Assembly (NCBI RefSeq): GCF_002288925.2
Contig: NW_022098049.1
Coordinates: 7,995,350-8,059,349 of the forward strand
Reading direction: 5' to 3'
Source: Delphinapterus leucas
Lineage: Eukaryota; Chordata; Mammalia; Artiodactyla; Monodontidae
DNA: 64,000 bases
A program made the position numbers and the translations under genes. This document shows, piece after piece, positions 50,061 to 61,679 of this stretch; within the stretch, counting starts at the first letter, position 1; each line of letters begins with the position of its first letter. Under the pieces are notes generated by a model. That model saw nothing but the letters and a program-made list of their open reading frames with translations. It was not told the DNA's origin and did not search any database.

Positions 50061-51919
50061 TCTCTGCTTCTTAATACTCAAGGTTTTCTTCTCTCAGATG
50101 ATATGTTGAGTTGGGAAATTACAAATTAAGAATTTCTTCTAAGTCTGTACTGAAGAAAATTGGAGTCCCATGTCTTGACCAAGTGCTAAGGGGAGCAATA
50201 GTCTGTTTCCTTGAAGTGAGCATTTAACAAACTAAACCACGCATTCGGTTTTCTACATTCGGTTGATTGAGGACCTGCCAGGCAGCAAGAATTGTTCCAG
50301 GCTGGAAGGCACCATCCTAATGCCAGGACATTGTCATAATGCATCGTAAATTACCTTAGCTCTACGTGCACATTTTCCTTTTAGAGGAGAAGGAGGAAGA
50401 AGAATTTTATACAATAACTCAAAGAAGGGCTTGAGCATCTGCCCACACGTGTACTATATACTGGAGTGTCTGTACCCATTTGGTTGCTGCCAAAATCCCA
50501 TGGCATCATGAACTCACGGAACAAGAAGGAAAGAGAGCAGATAATTTTGGGGAGTCACTGTCATTCAAAGAAAAGATTCCAACTTCCTGATTCACACAAA
50601 ATCTAACTCTTTGCAATTGCAAGTCTGGGTACAAGCAGAACAGTGAAGGGCACATGGGCCAACGACAGGGCTTCTCCGCCTCTCCCTGAGCTCTGACCCC
50701 TCTCGTGGCCCAGGAGTGAGGCTGGCATGAACCTGGGGCCACCCCGGGTGCTGAGTGGAGATAAATGACCTGCCCCTCCAAGCTGTTTCCTGGTTGTATT
50801 AGGCAGGGGAAAGGGAATTGTGTGTGTGTGTGGTGCTCTGGTACAATCTTACTCTGTTTTGGCTTGTTCTAGATCCTGGCTTCCATGGTTGACCTCCCCT
50901 TTCCTCCCCAATACTAGAGGAAGAATGATGAATGCCCTCTAGCACCTGAGAGTTACTAACTTAGATCTGCTGAAACTGCATTTAAATTCCACGAGCAGAT
51001 GTGCTGATGTCTGTGTCTGACTTGGGTTGAGGGTGTACTCTTCTGGTTACTTCCTAGAAGGGACTGCAGCTCCAGTCACTATTTTTACCTCATAATAATG
51101 CACAGAAGGACAGAGCTATGTTAATGATGTCCACAAATGATGACTCAGTATAACTATAAGGCAAAACTGAATCAATGAGCAGGCAAATAGACACTTCTTA
51201 TGGAAGGACATCACTACCTAATTTTTTTTTAATATAAGAATGATGCTTCTCTTGATGATTGTTATTGGTCAATTCAACGTAGTCACCTTGGGGGACTATG
51301 TGCTTATCCTGACCATGCATCTTTGATGACTGAGCTCAGATATCTGTAAATTATCTTCAGAGTCCGTTTTTGAAAAACACCAAAAATGCATCTCTCTGTA
51401 TTTGATTCCTAAACAGTGATGTCTGGCCAGATCACTCATCTTGGTGACTTTCAAAAATTAAATTTGTTCCCAGAGGATAACGACTGGACATTGTTGAACA
51501 TACCTAGGAAGCATACGCTTTCAGCTAAGAACAATTAGCAAAGAGGCAAAGAGGACCATGGTGGCATTGTCTGAGTATGTGCATGCTCTCCAAGGCCACT
51601 CCCTTGGCCTGAGCAACAAGTGAGGGTCTGGAAGGGTCTGGCTCCCTGAGAATGATCCAACTCATGGTGGTCACCATTTTGTAAATAACTGATAGGAGAT
51701 TGTTATTGCTATGAAACTGTGGCCTGTTCGGATTTTTAGTCACATGGTATACACATGATTATGTAGATAATCTCATGTTTAGAGCATAAAGTCTTGCGCA
51801 TTTAAAAAAAAATTGTTACATCCCTATCTTCTTCCTTAAATTCAAATCTCTTCTTGGGCAGGCACTATTCCCTCTTAGTTACCAAAGTCTTCAAGAAAGA
51901 GAGGGAGAGAAGAAGCTAA

Positions 51920-52110
51920 CATTCAATGAATGTTTTATGTATATTATCTCTATTTGTCACCCAAGCAATCTTATAAGATAGGTAGTAGTATTGTTAATAA
52001 TCCCATTATACAGATGAGGAAACTGAGGCTCAGAGAGGTTAGGTGACTTGCCCAAGGCTACACAGCTAGTAAATGGCAAAAGAAGAGTGCTTGCTCACTC
52101 TATGTCACCA
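51920..52110 (-). repeat. MIR SINE
   Basis: Reads CCATTATACAGATGAGGAAA, CTGAGGCTCAGAGAGGTTAG and CACAGCTAGTAAATGGCAAA. A very clear copy. Confidence 0.85.
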
Positions 52111-52784
52111 CACAGCCTCTGTCATTCAAGCCTATTCTGTTTCCCAGGCACAATTAATGTCCTTAAAGCCTTGGAATCTAAGCTTCAGTGAGATGGGAAT
52201 GGTTTTTTGGATCATACTGTGTTATTACGGCTTTTGGCACTTTGTGGGGAAAGGCAATTCCAAAAATTAATTATTTGGGAAAAAACAAAATGATCTCCTC
52301 TGTGTATTTAGCCATAACCTAAAATTGGCTCAGTGTAGAAGCAAAATGAGCTTATATAAGATCCCTCTGTTCAACTACGAAAAGTTCTGAAATTACAGTG
52401 GAGCTATTTGACACTTATCCTTTGTTTGAATTATTTGGTGGGACTGCCACTGTGGAAGCTTGGGAAAATCTAATTTTATCCTGAATACTTGCTGGGGATT
52501 TTAGACCACAGTGAATAAATGTTCCTTCAGAATCACTTAAGGTTCTGATTCCTACCTGAGGAGTTAACCAGAGAAATGAAGGCAAGAGTTTAGGGGAGCA
52601 CCAATTTGTACAGTCACTTTGGGAATTAAAAAAAATCTGCTTATTTGCTTTATTATCACTGACTCTCTCTTCTCTTTTCATTGTTTCTCTTCCTTCCTAC
52701 TTTTTTGCTCCTTTTTGCTTTTTCTCCCTTTTATCTTCCTCTTTTAACTCCCCCCTTTCTTATCTCATCTTCATCATCATCAAG

Positions 52785-53010
52785 ATGACTGATGTTTAAT
52801 GAGCATTTATTTTGTACCAGGAACTCTAGTAAGGGTATACATATATTCTATCAATCTCAGTCTCGTGACAACCCTGTGAGGCAGGCACAGTTGTTATCCC
52901 CAGGGTGGAAATGAGGCTCAAAGAGCTTCCGTAAGTTGCTCAAGACCACAGTTATAAGCATCAGAGCTGCCATTTAAGCTAAAATGTTCTGACTACAGGT
53001 TTCTAACAGA
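52785..53010 (-). repeat. MIR SINE
   Basis: Reads TTTTGTACCAGGAACTCTAG, GACAACCCTGTGAGGCAGGC and AGCATCAGAGCTGCCATTTA. Confidence 0.7.
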
Positions 53011-53079
53011 CTCTGTAATTCTGCTTCCCTCTTGTCTTTCTCTGTCTGTCTTTCTGATTTCTCTTTTGTACTTAACTTT

Positions 53080-53550
53080 TTAAATGGCTTTATTGAGTTA
53101 TGACTGACCTACAGTGAACTGCATATATCTAACGTACACAATTTGATGAGCTTTAGTATTTGCATAAGTCGGTGAAACCATCACAATCAAGAAAATGCAC
53201 ACTTGCATGAGTTTCATTGTATCCCTTTATGATTCCTTCCTCCCACATCCCAAGCCAGGAAACCACTGATTTCTTTCTGCTATTACGTAACAATTTGCAT
53301 TTTCTAGAGGTTTAGGTCAGTGGGACCATGAAAATGCATACTTTTGTTTTTCTGGCTTATTTCCTTCAGCATAATGATCTTAGGATTCATCCATGTTATT
53401 GCACATATGTCCATAGATCATTTCCTACCGATGAGCAGTAGTTCACTGGATGGATAGTCTACAGTTTGTATACCCTTTCATCTGTTTATAGACATTTGGG
53501 TTGTTTCCAGTTTTTGGCTATTACAAAGAAGACTGATATGAACATTCTTT
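53080..53550 (-). mobile_element. Old L1 3' UTR fragment
   Basis: Reads GGCTTTATTGAGTTATGACT, TCATCCATGTTATTGCACAT and TTTGGGTTGTTTCCAGTTTT, the complement of old L1 3' UTRs. Confidence 0.8.
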
Positions 53551-53759
53551 TCCAATATAGAAATATAACTTCAAATTTTCTAATATAAGATATTTCTCAT
53601 TATTTCTTTAAACAAGAAGTTTATTAAGCAACAAAATGCTTGACTTGAAGGGAAAACTATGTAGGACTCATTTCTTTTACAGTAATTTATCCCTACTTAA
53701 AGACTGATTGCCCTATATGTTTATTTCATTATCTGATTGGATTTATTTTCATTTTTGTA

Positions 53760-53777
53760 ATACACACACACACACAA
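53760..53777 (+). repeat. (AC)n short run
   Basis: About eight AC units. Confidence 0.8.
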
Positions 53778-54261
53778 AGTTTGATCTTAAAAAGAAAGAA
53801 GAAAAGTCTTCTTAGACTTTCAGTCTTTTAAGATTTTTTAGGAAGAACTAGAGCAGCATATAATCTAGGGATAATTATTGTATACTACTGCAGCAAGACT
53901 CATCCAATTGCTCTACTTAATGTCCCATGAATTATGATGTTTTTCAGTCTGGCTGGTGGGAAAAGACACTATTCCCAGCCCTGTGTGAGCGCTGGGCACT
54001 AATCCTTTCAGATGGTTCTTTCCCAAGCATTGCTTAGCTTCCTCACATGCATGCACTGATCGGACCCCCTGCAGATCTCTGAGCTTTTCTCTGTCTCTGC
54101 AACTCTCTTCTCTCTGGTAGTGAGTCCTACAAACTCTAGCCACCTTGGTCCCCCCAGATTCTCGGCTCTGTCTCCTCAAATCCGGGAGTTGTACAGGGTT
54201 CCATGTGTGTTCTTCCAACCTGAGCCAGTCTGAAAACAAGATCTCTTAAAGCAAGGTACAT

Positions 54262-54394
54262 GGGACTTTCCTGGCTGTCCAGTGGTTAAGACTCAGCACT
54301 TCCACTGCAGGGGTGTGGGTTCGATCCCTGGTCAGGGAACTAAGATCCCACATGCCACGTGGTGTGGCCACAAAATTTAAAAAAAAAAAAAAAA
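54262..54394 (+). mobile_element. Short CHR-type tRNA-derived SINE
   Basis: Head GGGACTTTCCTGGCTGTCCA, box-B-like GGGTTCGATCCC, tail of 16 A. Target duplication not clear. Confidence 0.9.
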
Positions 54395-55374
54395 GAACAA
54401 GATACAGCTCTGGCAATCACAGGGCTCACTTAATTTGCTTCTTGCTTTTCAGGGATTGCTGTCCTTCAATACCTGATGCCCAGTGTCTTGAAAACTATTG
54501 TTTCACTATTTATTTATTTATTTTTAAGCTGTTTCAGGTGGCAAGGCAAATCTTGTCTCTTCTACTCCACTGGAAATACATCTTTTTTAAAAGGAAAACT
54601 ATTAAATAGACTGTGGGCTCTGTCCCGTGCTGGGCCCTTAAGGTAATGTTGAAAACTATACAATACTGTCTTTTCTCCTTAAAGCAATTTATAAATTTGA
54701 AAGGTTGGAAAAAAATGTTCTAGTTAGATAAATAAATTATAGAAAGGATGGAGTGAGGGTACTAAGATGATGCCTTAAGGATATGTGAGCTGGCAGGAAG
54801 TAATCTGAAGGGATTGGGTCTACTTGAAAAAGAGAGGCTTGCAGCTGGCTAGGACCTGAATTCATGGGGGAGAAATGGCAGAAAATGCCAGGATACAAAG
54901 ACGCAGACGATCATCCTTCTAGGGAAAACTGGTGCTCAGGGACCCTTTAAAACCATAGCGTACTCTGATTGCTCTTGCAAATACAGTCGACTAGTCATTC
55001 AAATGTGCCAGAGCATAGACCAAAGGGGCTCGATTGTAAAATGAAGATCTTCCCATTGAGCCTCCCGAGAACCACATTCTGGTGTTTGAGATATTGGGAA
55101 TGGTTTGTGCACATGCCTGTCATTCACTTTACAAACCTACGTCTCTTCGCTCCCCTCTTAGACTACCTCTCAAATCGTAGTTGGGACACGGCTTTCTTCA
55201 CGGTCGTTTCCTGTATCTTCACTCTTTTTTAGTAATTGGCAAGCTCCAGTTCAGAAATAAACTATACTTTATACCATATATGATGACAGCCCCTCATGTT
55301 TATGTCACGTCATCCGGCTTAATCAACTGCTTCTGGCCTGAGAACCGTTTCTCACGGGTGAGGTGGAAAGGTCC

Positions 55375-55470
55375 GGTATCCAGATGAGGAAACCAAGGCT
55401 CTGAGAGATGAAGTGATTTGCTTGGGGACACACACTTGTGAGTGATGGGAGGTGGTTGTGCAGATTAAGC
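55375..55470 (-). repeat. MIR SINE fragment
   Basis: Reads CCAGATGAGGAAACCAAGGC and AGTGATTTGCTTGGGGACAC. Confidence 0.6.
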
Positions 55471-55675
55471 CTTTTAGAAGGTTTGAATGTTTGATTCCTT
55501 CTAGTTTGGTAGACAAATCCTTAGGGAGAGAAGCACCCCCATATATGTCAGGATGGCAAATGGTGGGTCAAACCAGGTTGCTGTAGTAGCTGGTGATGCA
55601 GAGAGTCCAGATGCCCACATTTTAGGCCAGTGGGTTTCCTGCACCTGATGGGATGTTGGGAGCTGGCGAACTTTG

Positions 55676-55882
55676 TCTGTCAATAGGCCAGATAGCAAAC
55701 ATTTTTGGCTTAGTGGGCCACACCACCTCTGTTGTATCTACTCAACTCTACCGTTGTATTATTATACAAGCAGCTGTAGACATTGCTAACACATGAGTGT
55801 GTCTGTGCCCCAATCAAACTTTATTTACAAAACAGGTGGCAGGTGGAAATTGGCCTGTGGCCATAGTTTGCTGACCCCTGGG
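55676..55882 (-). mobile_element. MER20-like hAT DNA transposon
   Basis: Reads GGCCAGATAGCAAACATTTT, ACTCAACTCTACCGTTGTAT and, at the end, CATAGTTTGCTGACCCCTGG. More complete than the copy at 3413. Confidence 0.85.
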
Positions 55883-56079
55883 CAAGATGATCCTTCGTCT
55901 GTGGGAGGAAAATATTAAAACTTGGACTCATTTATTTTATCTCACTTTTTAACATTTCTATTTTATGAGTATGTTTCATAATGTACATGGTATGTTAGTA
56001 CAGTGGTATCGGTATGTAACTTATAAATATATATTGATGGTGCAAGCTCTAAACCTTTTTACTTAGTAAATAAATCGCA

Positions 56080-56250
56080 GCTGACATTTAATCAGCAGAT
56101 ACTTTGCGTAGGTGTTGCTCTAAACACTTTACATGGATTAATTCACTTAATCCTCACAACAACCCATCAAGAAGCTATTACTTTCATCCTTATTTTGCGG
56201 AGGCACAGAGATGAAGCTATGTGATCCAGAAGCTTACCCACCCCTTTCTT
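56080..56250 (-). repeat. MIR SINE
   Basis: Reads CTAAACACTTTACATGGATT and AATCCTCACAACAACCCATC. Confidence 0.75.
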
Positions 56251-56344
56251 AGGACGGGGAAATCCATGCGTGATGTGGTCCTGAGTTTGGGAGTTCAAGT
56301 TTGGGGCCAAGGGTATATATCAAGTGTTGATTCAGAGGTCCAGA

Positions 56345-56590
56345 TTAGCACTTCACAAACACCAACTTCATGTCAAACCACACGTTAGAAACTCAATGTT
56401 TGCCACCTCATCTAGGTAGGCACTGCAAGAACATGATATTCTTTAATTCCACAATCACTGTGTGAAGAAGGTATTATTCTTCCCACTTTACAGATGAGGA
56501 AGCTGAGGTTCAGAGAGAGTATGAACGGATTCAAGATTCTACTGCTACCAAGTAAAGGGGCTCAATTGGGAGTGAAATCCAGCATTTGCC
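56345..56590 (-). repeat. MIR SINE
   Basis: Reads CCCACTTTACAGATGAGGAA and GCTGAGGTTCAGAGAGAGTA. Confidence 0.75.
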
Positions 56591-57552
56591 TAACTCTAAA
56601 TGTCTGATTCTTGGCCAACTTACTGCCCCTTGGGACACTCCTCATGCCCTCCAAACTGAGAAGTTCTCAGGGAGCTGGTGTCCCACAGAGTCTACAAAAT
56701 CGGAGCCCACTCATTACTTGGTGGGAGAGTCCCAGAGCACATGGTCTGCCCCACACAGCCCTGAAACCAGAGCCAGTCCCATCCTGCTCAGGACCTCCTT
56801 AGGAACAGCCTGGTTCTCCCCTAGGGACGGAGCCTGGATTCATAAGTATGAGCTCAGGAATAAGCCAGATATGGTTTGAATTGCAGTACTAAGTCTTAAT
56901 AACTGAATTAATAAGGGAAGGACAGAAAGGGAGGAAGAATGAAGAGAAATGAGAAAGAATGGAAGCCAGGCATGAGTAGCACTGAGCAAGCTACTTTCTG
57001 AGCCTGAGTTTCATTACCTACAACATGGAGATGGTCATAGCATCCTCCACATATCCTGAAGATTTAATGATGTTATGCATATCAAGTAGATGCTCTATAT
57101 CTGGGGTCAGAGGTGAGGCTTTCTGTCCTTTTCAGAACATTTCTCAGACCAATTCTGGGGCCAAGGTGAGATAACAGAGAGCCTTTCCTCCACCACACAT
57201 TGGAGGGGGTCTCAGAGAATAAAAACCTACCCAAGGTCTTCAAGGTATAGGGTTGGCTGGGGCCTACTGGGACGTCCCAACTGTCTTCCCTCCTGACCCA
57301 GAACTTATATCCCAATATGTGAAGATCTGGGTCATGGCTTAACAGAGCCAAAGACTGTCCTTTGCCTGACCCCCTAAACTGACCCCAAGGCCCAGGGCCA
57401 GACTAGTAGCTGTGTGGCCAAGAGAGGGTCAGACTTACAATATGATGGTGAGTGTCCTGTTGGGATACCTCCTGAGTTTGTGATGCTCTGGGCATTTTCT
57501 ATACCACTTTGATTTATGTTTAGCTGTTGTTTTCTGCGCTTGTGGTTTACTA

Positions 57553-57643
57553 GCTTCCTTCCTTCCTTCTATTTCCTCTTTCTTCCTTCCTTTTTCTCTC
57601 CTTCCCTCCTTCTTTTCTTTCTTCCTTCCATCCTTCCTTTTCC
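57553..57643 (+). repeat. (CTTC)n-rich pyrimidine tract
   Basis: Ninety bases of almost pure C/T, mainly CTTC units. Confidence 0.9.
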
Positions 57644-57730
57644 AGTGCAGCGAACGTTGAGCGATAACTGTGCCCTGCCTTATGTTGGAGATAACAGCAC
57701 ATTCTGCTCTAGGGCTTTAAGACGAGTTAC

Positions 57731-57916
57731 AGGAAATGAGAAGGGAAGAGAAGGAAAAGGGAAAGAGGAAAGTGGATGGAGGGGAAAGTGCAGAAGAAAG
57801 AAAAGGAGGAGGGAGAATAAGGAAGAGAGAAACGGGAAGGAGAGGCAGAGGAGCGAGCAGGAAGGAGGCAGAGGGAGAAGCAGAAGATACAGGAGAGGCA
57901 GAGGAGGGAAGACGGG
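57731..57916 (+). repeat. Purine-rich (GGAAG-type) tract
   Basis: About 185 bases of G and A with few interruptions. In the ADCY8 transcript it reads as a C/U-rich tract starting about 105 nt after the donor of the 90-nt exon. Confidence 0.9.
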
Positions 57917-58022
57917 CCTCTGGAGTGCTAGCATGTCTAAGGCCCTCAGCCAGTCCTGTTCATCTGGAGCTGTGGAGATACCTAAGCCCCAGTCTCGCCA
58001 AGGGGAGCTCGTGAATAAATAC

Positions 58023-58112
58023 CTCTGGGTAGGAGCAGATATCTGTAAACACAGCTGAGGAATTGAAAGTCAGGTTCTTCAAGGGTATCGACTTGTCAAA
58101 ATCACACCACAG
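58023..58112 (-). CDS. ADCY8: ADCY8 90-nt exon: extracellular loop with two N-glycosylation sites (AC8-B cassette)
   Basis: The exon encodes exactly 30 codons, starting [10 protein letters not shown] and ending CSYPE, with phase 0 at both ends. The acceptor is TTAATCCGCAG and the donor is GTATTTATTC, a weaker donor than GTAAGT because +4 to +6 depart from it. The peptide is polar and forms the extracellular loop between TM9 and TM10. It holds two sequons, NLT and NSS, and two cysteines. In the literature on type 8 cyclase, the AC8-B variant lacks a 30-residue extracellular segment with two N-glycosylation sites. This exon fits that description in length, phase and content. Skipping it would keep the frame, joining ...VNI to YFVF.... 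Confidence 0.96.
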
Positions 58113-58604
58113 CTGCGGATTAAGAAAAAAAAGAACAACAAGAAACAAACAAACAAAAAAAAACACAGGAACAACAAAGTCAGTGTAAGCTGGAGACGGA
58201 GTCCTCTGCTACCGCTCTTGGGTTTCGGCAAATGCCTGGAGCAGGCCAGGCCCTAGAGGGGCTTGATTTCAGAATTCAGTGCCAGCTGGGATTTTTCCTT
58301 TCATTTTAAAGAAAGTACTGGCTCAGAAAAAACATCTGCAAGCCAGTCACGAAACCTGGGTAAGACTGCTCTGTTGACCCCCTCCCAGAGGGTCACTGGA
58401 GTGGGGCTTTGAAGAGAGAGCCAGGTGGCAGGAGAAAAGGTCTGGGGAACACTCACAGCCTGTCTCCACGTCAACAGCTGGGCAGATTCGAGGGATCCAA
58501 GGGGGCACGCTTTCCAGAAAGACGCTTAGTGTCGGGGAGGTGGGCATTTCCTAGGCCAGAAATTGCTGTAGGAGATTCTGTGGCACTCAGAAAAGCATAG
58601 CTAC

Positions 58605-58850
58605 CGGTGGCCGAGTGCCCGTGCTGTGCCAGATACTTTGTACAAAAAGGCCTCACAACCACCTTGTGATGTAGCTACTACTTTTATCCCCATTTTACAA
58701 CTGAAAAATATGAAACTCTGAGAAGCAAAGTAACTTGTCCAGGGTTGCCAAGCTGGTAAGTGGTGGAGCTGAGATTTGAACGCAGGTCTATCTGACCCCA
58801 AAGCCTCTGAACTTCCACTCCACTGTGGCACGGTTGGCCCCAGAAGTAAC
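58605..58850 (-). repeat. MIR SINE, nearly complete
   Basis: Reads CCCCATTTTACAACTGAAAA, AAGTAACTTGTCCAGGGTTG, GAGATTTGAACGCAGGTCTA and TCTGACCCCAAAGCC. Confidence 0.85.
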
Positions 58851-59489
58851 CCTGACCTAGAGTCACTGGGCTTATTTCCAAATCCTGCACCCCAGAAACA
58901 TCTGATTCATCAAGACTTGAGATCCTGGCTACGACTTGGCAGTCTGTGATCAATGATCCTAAGTACTTCCATTTTCAATTGCCATAATCTATAAAATGTT
59001 CATTAGGTGATATATTTAATTAGATCATGGTTTCCCTTTTCTTTGGGGATTTCCCTCTTTCTTCATAGACTCCTTTACTACAAGGCCAACCGCAGAGCTT
59101 GAGCAACATATACTCTAAGTAATTATTGAGCCAGTTTGGACAATGGATTTCAGGCAGTATAAACCTCCAACACAGGGGCTGACAATTGTGGGGTTCACAG
59201 TTCGGGTCCCTGAACACTTGGAGACCCTCCCTTAGGCCCAAAGGGCACAATGATGGTTTCAGCCCCAAGACGATGCCTCAACTAGCCTCCCTCAATGTTC
59301 AAAACCTGGGATCAGATAAATCTCTCCTAAAATCTAGATCCCTAAATCATGGACAACACGGACTATTTGGATAGACACAGATAATGCCTAGAGCGACTAT
59401 GTTACCATTCTAGAGAGAAAATGAAATCATTAAAGCGTGGATCACCAAATTAAAACAATGATAAATACGGCAGTTGGAGATTCATCCGA

Positions 59490-59640
59490 GTTCGATGTGT
59501 CACATCCAATATGAACTCTTAGAACGTCATAGGTAAGATGCTCAACCTTCCTGAAATGCAATTTCCTCATATGTTACATGGGAACAATAATACCTACCTG
59601 TGGCACACAGTAGGTGCTCAATAAATAAATGACAGCTATT
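59490..59640 (+). repeat. MIR SINE fragment
   Basis: Reads GCAATTTCCTCATATGTTAC and CACAGTAGGTGCTCAATAAA. Confidence 0.65.
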
Positions 59641-59684
59641 TATTCCCATTCCCCAACTCCCACTCCCAGAGATACAATTTGGCA

Positions 59685-59895
59685 TATGAGAACGAGTGTG
59701 AGTCATGGAGTCAGACAGACCTTAGTAGCAAGTTATTTCATGTCTCTGAGCCTCAGTTTCCTCAGCCATAAAGTGGGGATAATGAGACTTACCTCACGGG
59801 GTTTATGTGAGGATTAAACATGAAAAACACATACAGCTCCACCTTCAGTGCATGGCACATAGCAGGTGGGAACTTAATAAGCAGTAACTCTTATT
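59685..59895 (+). repeat. MIR SINE
   Basis: Reads CTGAGCCTCAGTTTCCTCAG, TTTATGTGAGGATTAAACAT and GCATGGCACATAGCAGGTG. Confidence 0.85.
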
Positions 59896-60177
59896 TACGA
59901 TTATGATTCACTGGCCACTGGAAGTACAGAAACTTAAGGGCGTTTGGAGCTCCTTTAGAGCAAATAAACTCCGCCACTGGGAAAAAGACAGTTTTCCACC
60001 AGGAAAATGCACAGTTCTGACAGTTTAGCCACATCTTCCTTCTCTAACCCTGAGCTTGGGGCTGGACCAAGCACATGAAGATAACTAGTACCAAGGAAGG
60101 CAAGGTAAGAAGCTGCAGGTTCCGTAAACTCTTAATTCCTGCTACACACTAGATACCAAAGGGCTTGGAATGCTTAC

Positions 60178-60379
60178 GATATTTACGATGGCGCCCAGGA
60201 AATTAATCAAGATGGACGCAAAGATGATGACATTCCTGGCCAAATAGGTCTCGTTAATCCAACAGCAAGTTTTCCGGAGGACCAGGGGCAAACACTTATA
60301 ATCCTCCGCTGTGGTGATGAGGACCAAAGCCGAGTGCAGCATAATCAGGATGGAAAACTGGATGGCCATTGGCATCACC
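60178..60379 (-). CDS. ADCY8: ADCY8 exon: TM8 and TM9
   Basis: This 202-nt exon encodes 67 full codons, starting [10 protein letters not shown] and ending FLGAIVNI, after one leading G that completes a codon from the previous exon. The acceptor is CCCTGCAG and the donor is GTAAGC directly after ATC, so the exon leaves in phase 0. Residues about 4-23 ([18 protein letters not shown]) and 49-67 ([19 protein letters not shown]) are hydrophobic and fit transmembrane helices 8 and 9. The stretch between them has the cysteine pair KTCCW and a loop that should face the cytosol, so its NET sequon is probably not glycosylated. From memory the human exon has T for A after VMPM, I for V in LPLVL and L for V in GAIVN. 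All are conservative. Confidence 0.97.
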
Positions 60380-61384
60380 CTGCAGGGAAACACAGAACGT
60401 TGGGTCACGTGGCATTGATCGTGTGATCCCCTCTCGATGAGCAACTCTGGCAATCACATTCATGATCGCCCTTTCCCTCTCCTTGCACCCCGTAATTCCT
60501 CTAAAGCTCTGTTTGTTCAAGAAAAGGGCTATTAACAGAAGACTTTTTAAACCGATTAAATCCATCCCTAGAATATTCTATTGAGAAACTTTGCAATGAG
60601 CATCAAACATCTGGCTTGATCTATTGCTTCTGCCCATTTTTTCCCACTTCTTGTCTCGTTCCTCTTTCTCACTAGGCCGCTGCTGCCAAGGCAACACACC
60701 ATTGGAATTCTATCCCAGCACTCTGGCTGTGGGAGAGACCCACACGCACTTTCCCCTTCAAGGTGGGTTTTAGGAAGCATTCTCCCTCTGGGCTGCTCTG
60801 ATGCCAAGAACTGAACTTGGCACCTCTGCACGTTGCTCAGTTTCCTTAGTGATCATCACAGTTTGCAAAGACTAGACTATGTGCTGTGTGGGACATGGGT
60901 ATGTAGAGCTCATACTTGCCCAAGGCTTCAACATCACAACCAACTCTACATCTCAGGCTTCAAAGCTCGGTCCTGTGGTAGCTCCTGCCTATTGGGCACC
61001 TCTGTTGGGTGTCAGGCGGTGATCTAAAACCCCATCTCTGGAGGCATCTGCTTCTTCTCCTTATCAGCCAACTTATCACCAGGATTCTCCCTGGGAATTT
61101 ATCCCTTGCTCTCTATTCTCTGTCCAGCCACTTGTGTCCTTGGCTGGCACCTGTCATTTCTCTACCTCTATTTTAGCCAAACAACTGCTGCATGTTACAT
61201 GGTGCCTTAATGGACACGGTGGGAGATTTTATATCCGTTCCTTCCTCTAAAAAGTGAAGCTCATTCATTTGGCTTTAATGTGTTGACTGGAGCTCAATAA
61301 ATGTACATTTAGTGAATGAAGTTGAACCCACCTTCTTCTAATGCTACCTCTTCTTATCCTCTTGCCGGAATTTTCTTATTATTA

Positions 61385-61625
61385 ATAACACTAGCGTGAG
61401 TACTGTATTGAACTCTGATTATGTGCTAGGCACTATGCTAATCACTTTATATACAATACCTCATTTCCATTCCTCAGAACAAACCTAAGAGGTCTTTTGA
61501 TCTCTTTTTTCACATGAAGATTTAAGGCTCAGAGAGGAGTAACTTCCCAGGGGTTACTGAGTTGGTAAGTGTTAGAGCTAGGATTTAAAGTCCACTCTGC
61601 TATTCTAATCATTTTGGTGAGTAAT
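61385..61625 (-). repeat. MIR SINE
   Basis: Reads GTGCTAGGCACTATGCTAAT, AAGGCTCAGAGAGGAGTAAC and GTTAGAGCTAGGATTTAAAG. Confidence 0.75.
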
Positions 61626-61679
61626 GTATGTCCCATATTTGCAGCAATCTTTTTTGCTTCTGTGGTTTCATTGTGACAT

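Larger units (their letters stand above)
44685..58022 (-). other. ADCY8: ADCY8 intron (13.3 kb)
   Basis: The longest complete intron here. Near its 5' end (high coordinates) is a purine/pyrimidine tract pair (57553-57916). Further in are a MER20-like element, a short CHR-type SINE at 54262, an L1 3' fragment at about 53080-53550, MIR pieces, two adjacent L1 3' ends at 49315-49725, a CHR-2 SINE at 48079, L2-like stretches and a short SINE at 45544. Stretches with nothing recognised include 46080-46840, 47260-48060, 50060-51900, 52110-52780 and 54400-55370. Confidence 0.85.
58113..60177 (-). other. ADCY8: ADCY8 intron (2.1 kb)
   Basis: A short intron between the TM8-9 exon and the extracellular-loop exon. 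It carries two MIR-like pieces in plus orientation (59490-59640, 59685-59895) and one in minus (58605-58850). Stretches 58180-58600 and 58860-59490 show no recognisable element. A run of A with AACAA (58121-58165) sits just upstream of the acceptor, so in the transcript the acceptor of the next exon has a U-rich tract. Confidence 0.85.

Noticed and set aside
57516..58058. Arg/Lys/Glu-rich open frame of 180 codons
   Set aside because: Produced by the pyrimidine and purine tracts. Low complexity and crossing an antisense ADCY8 exon.
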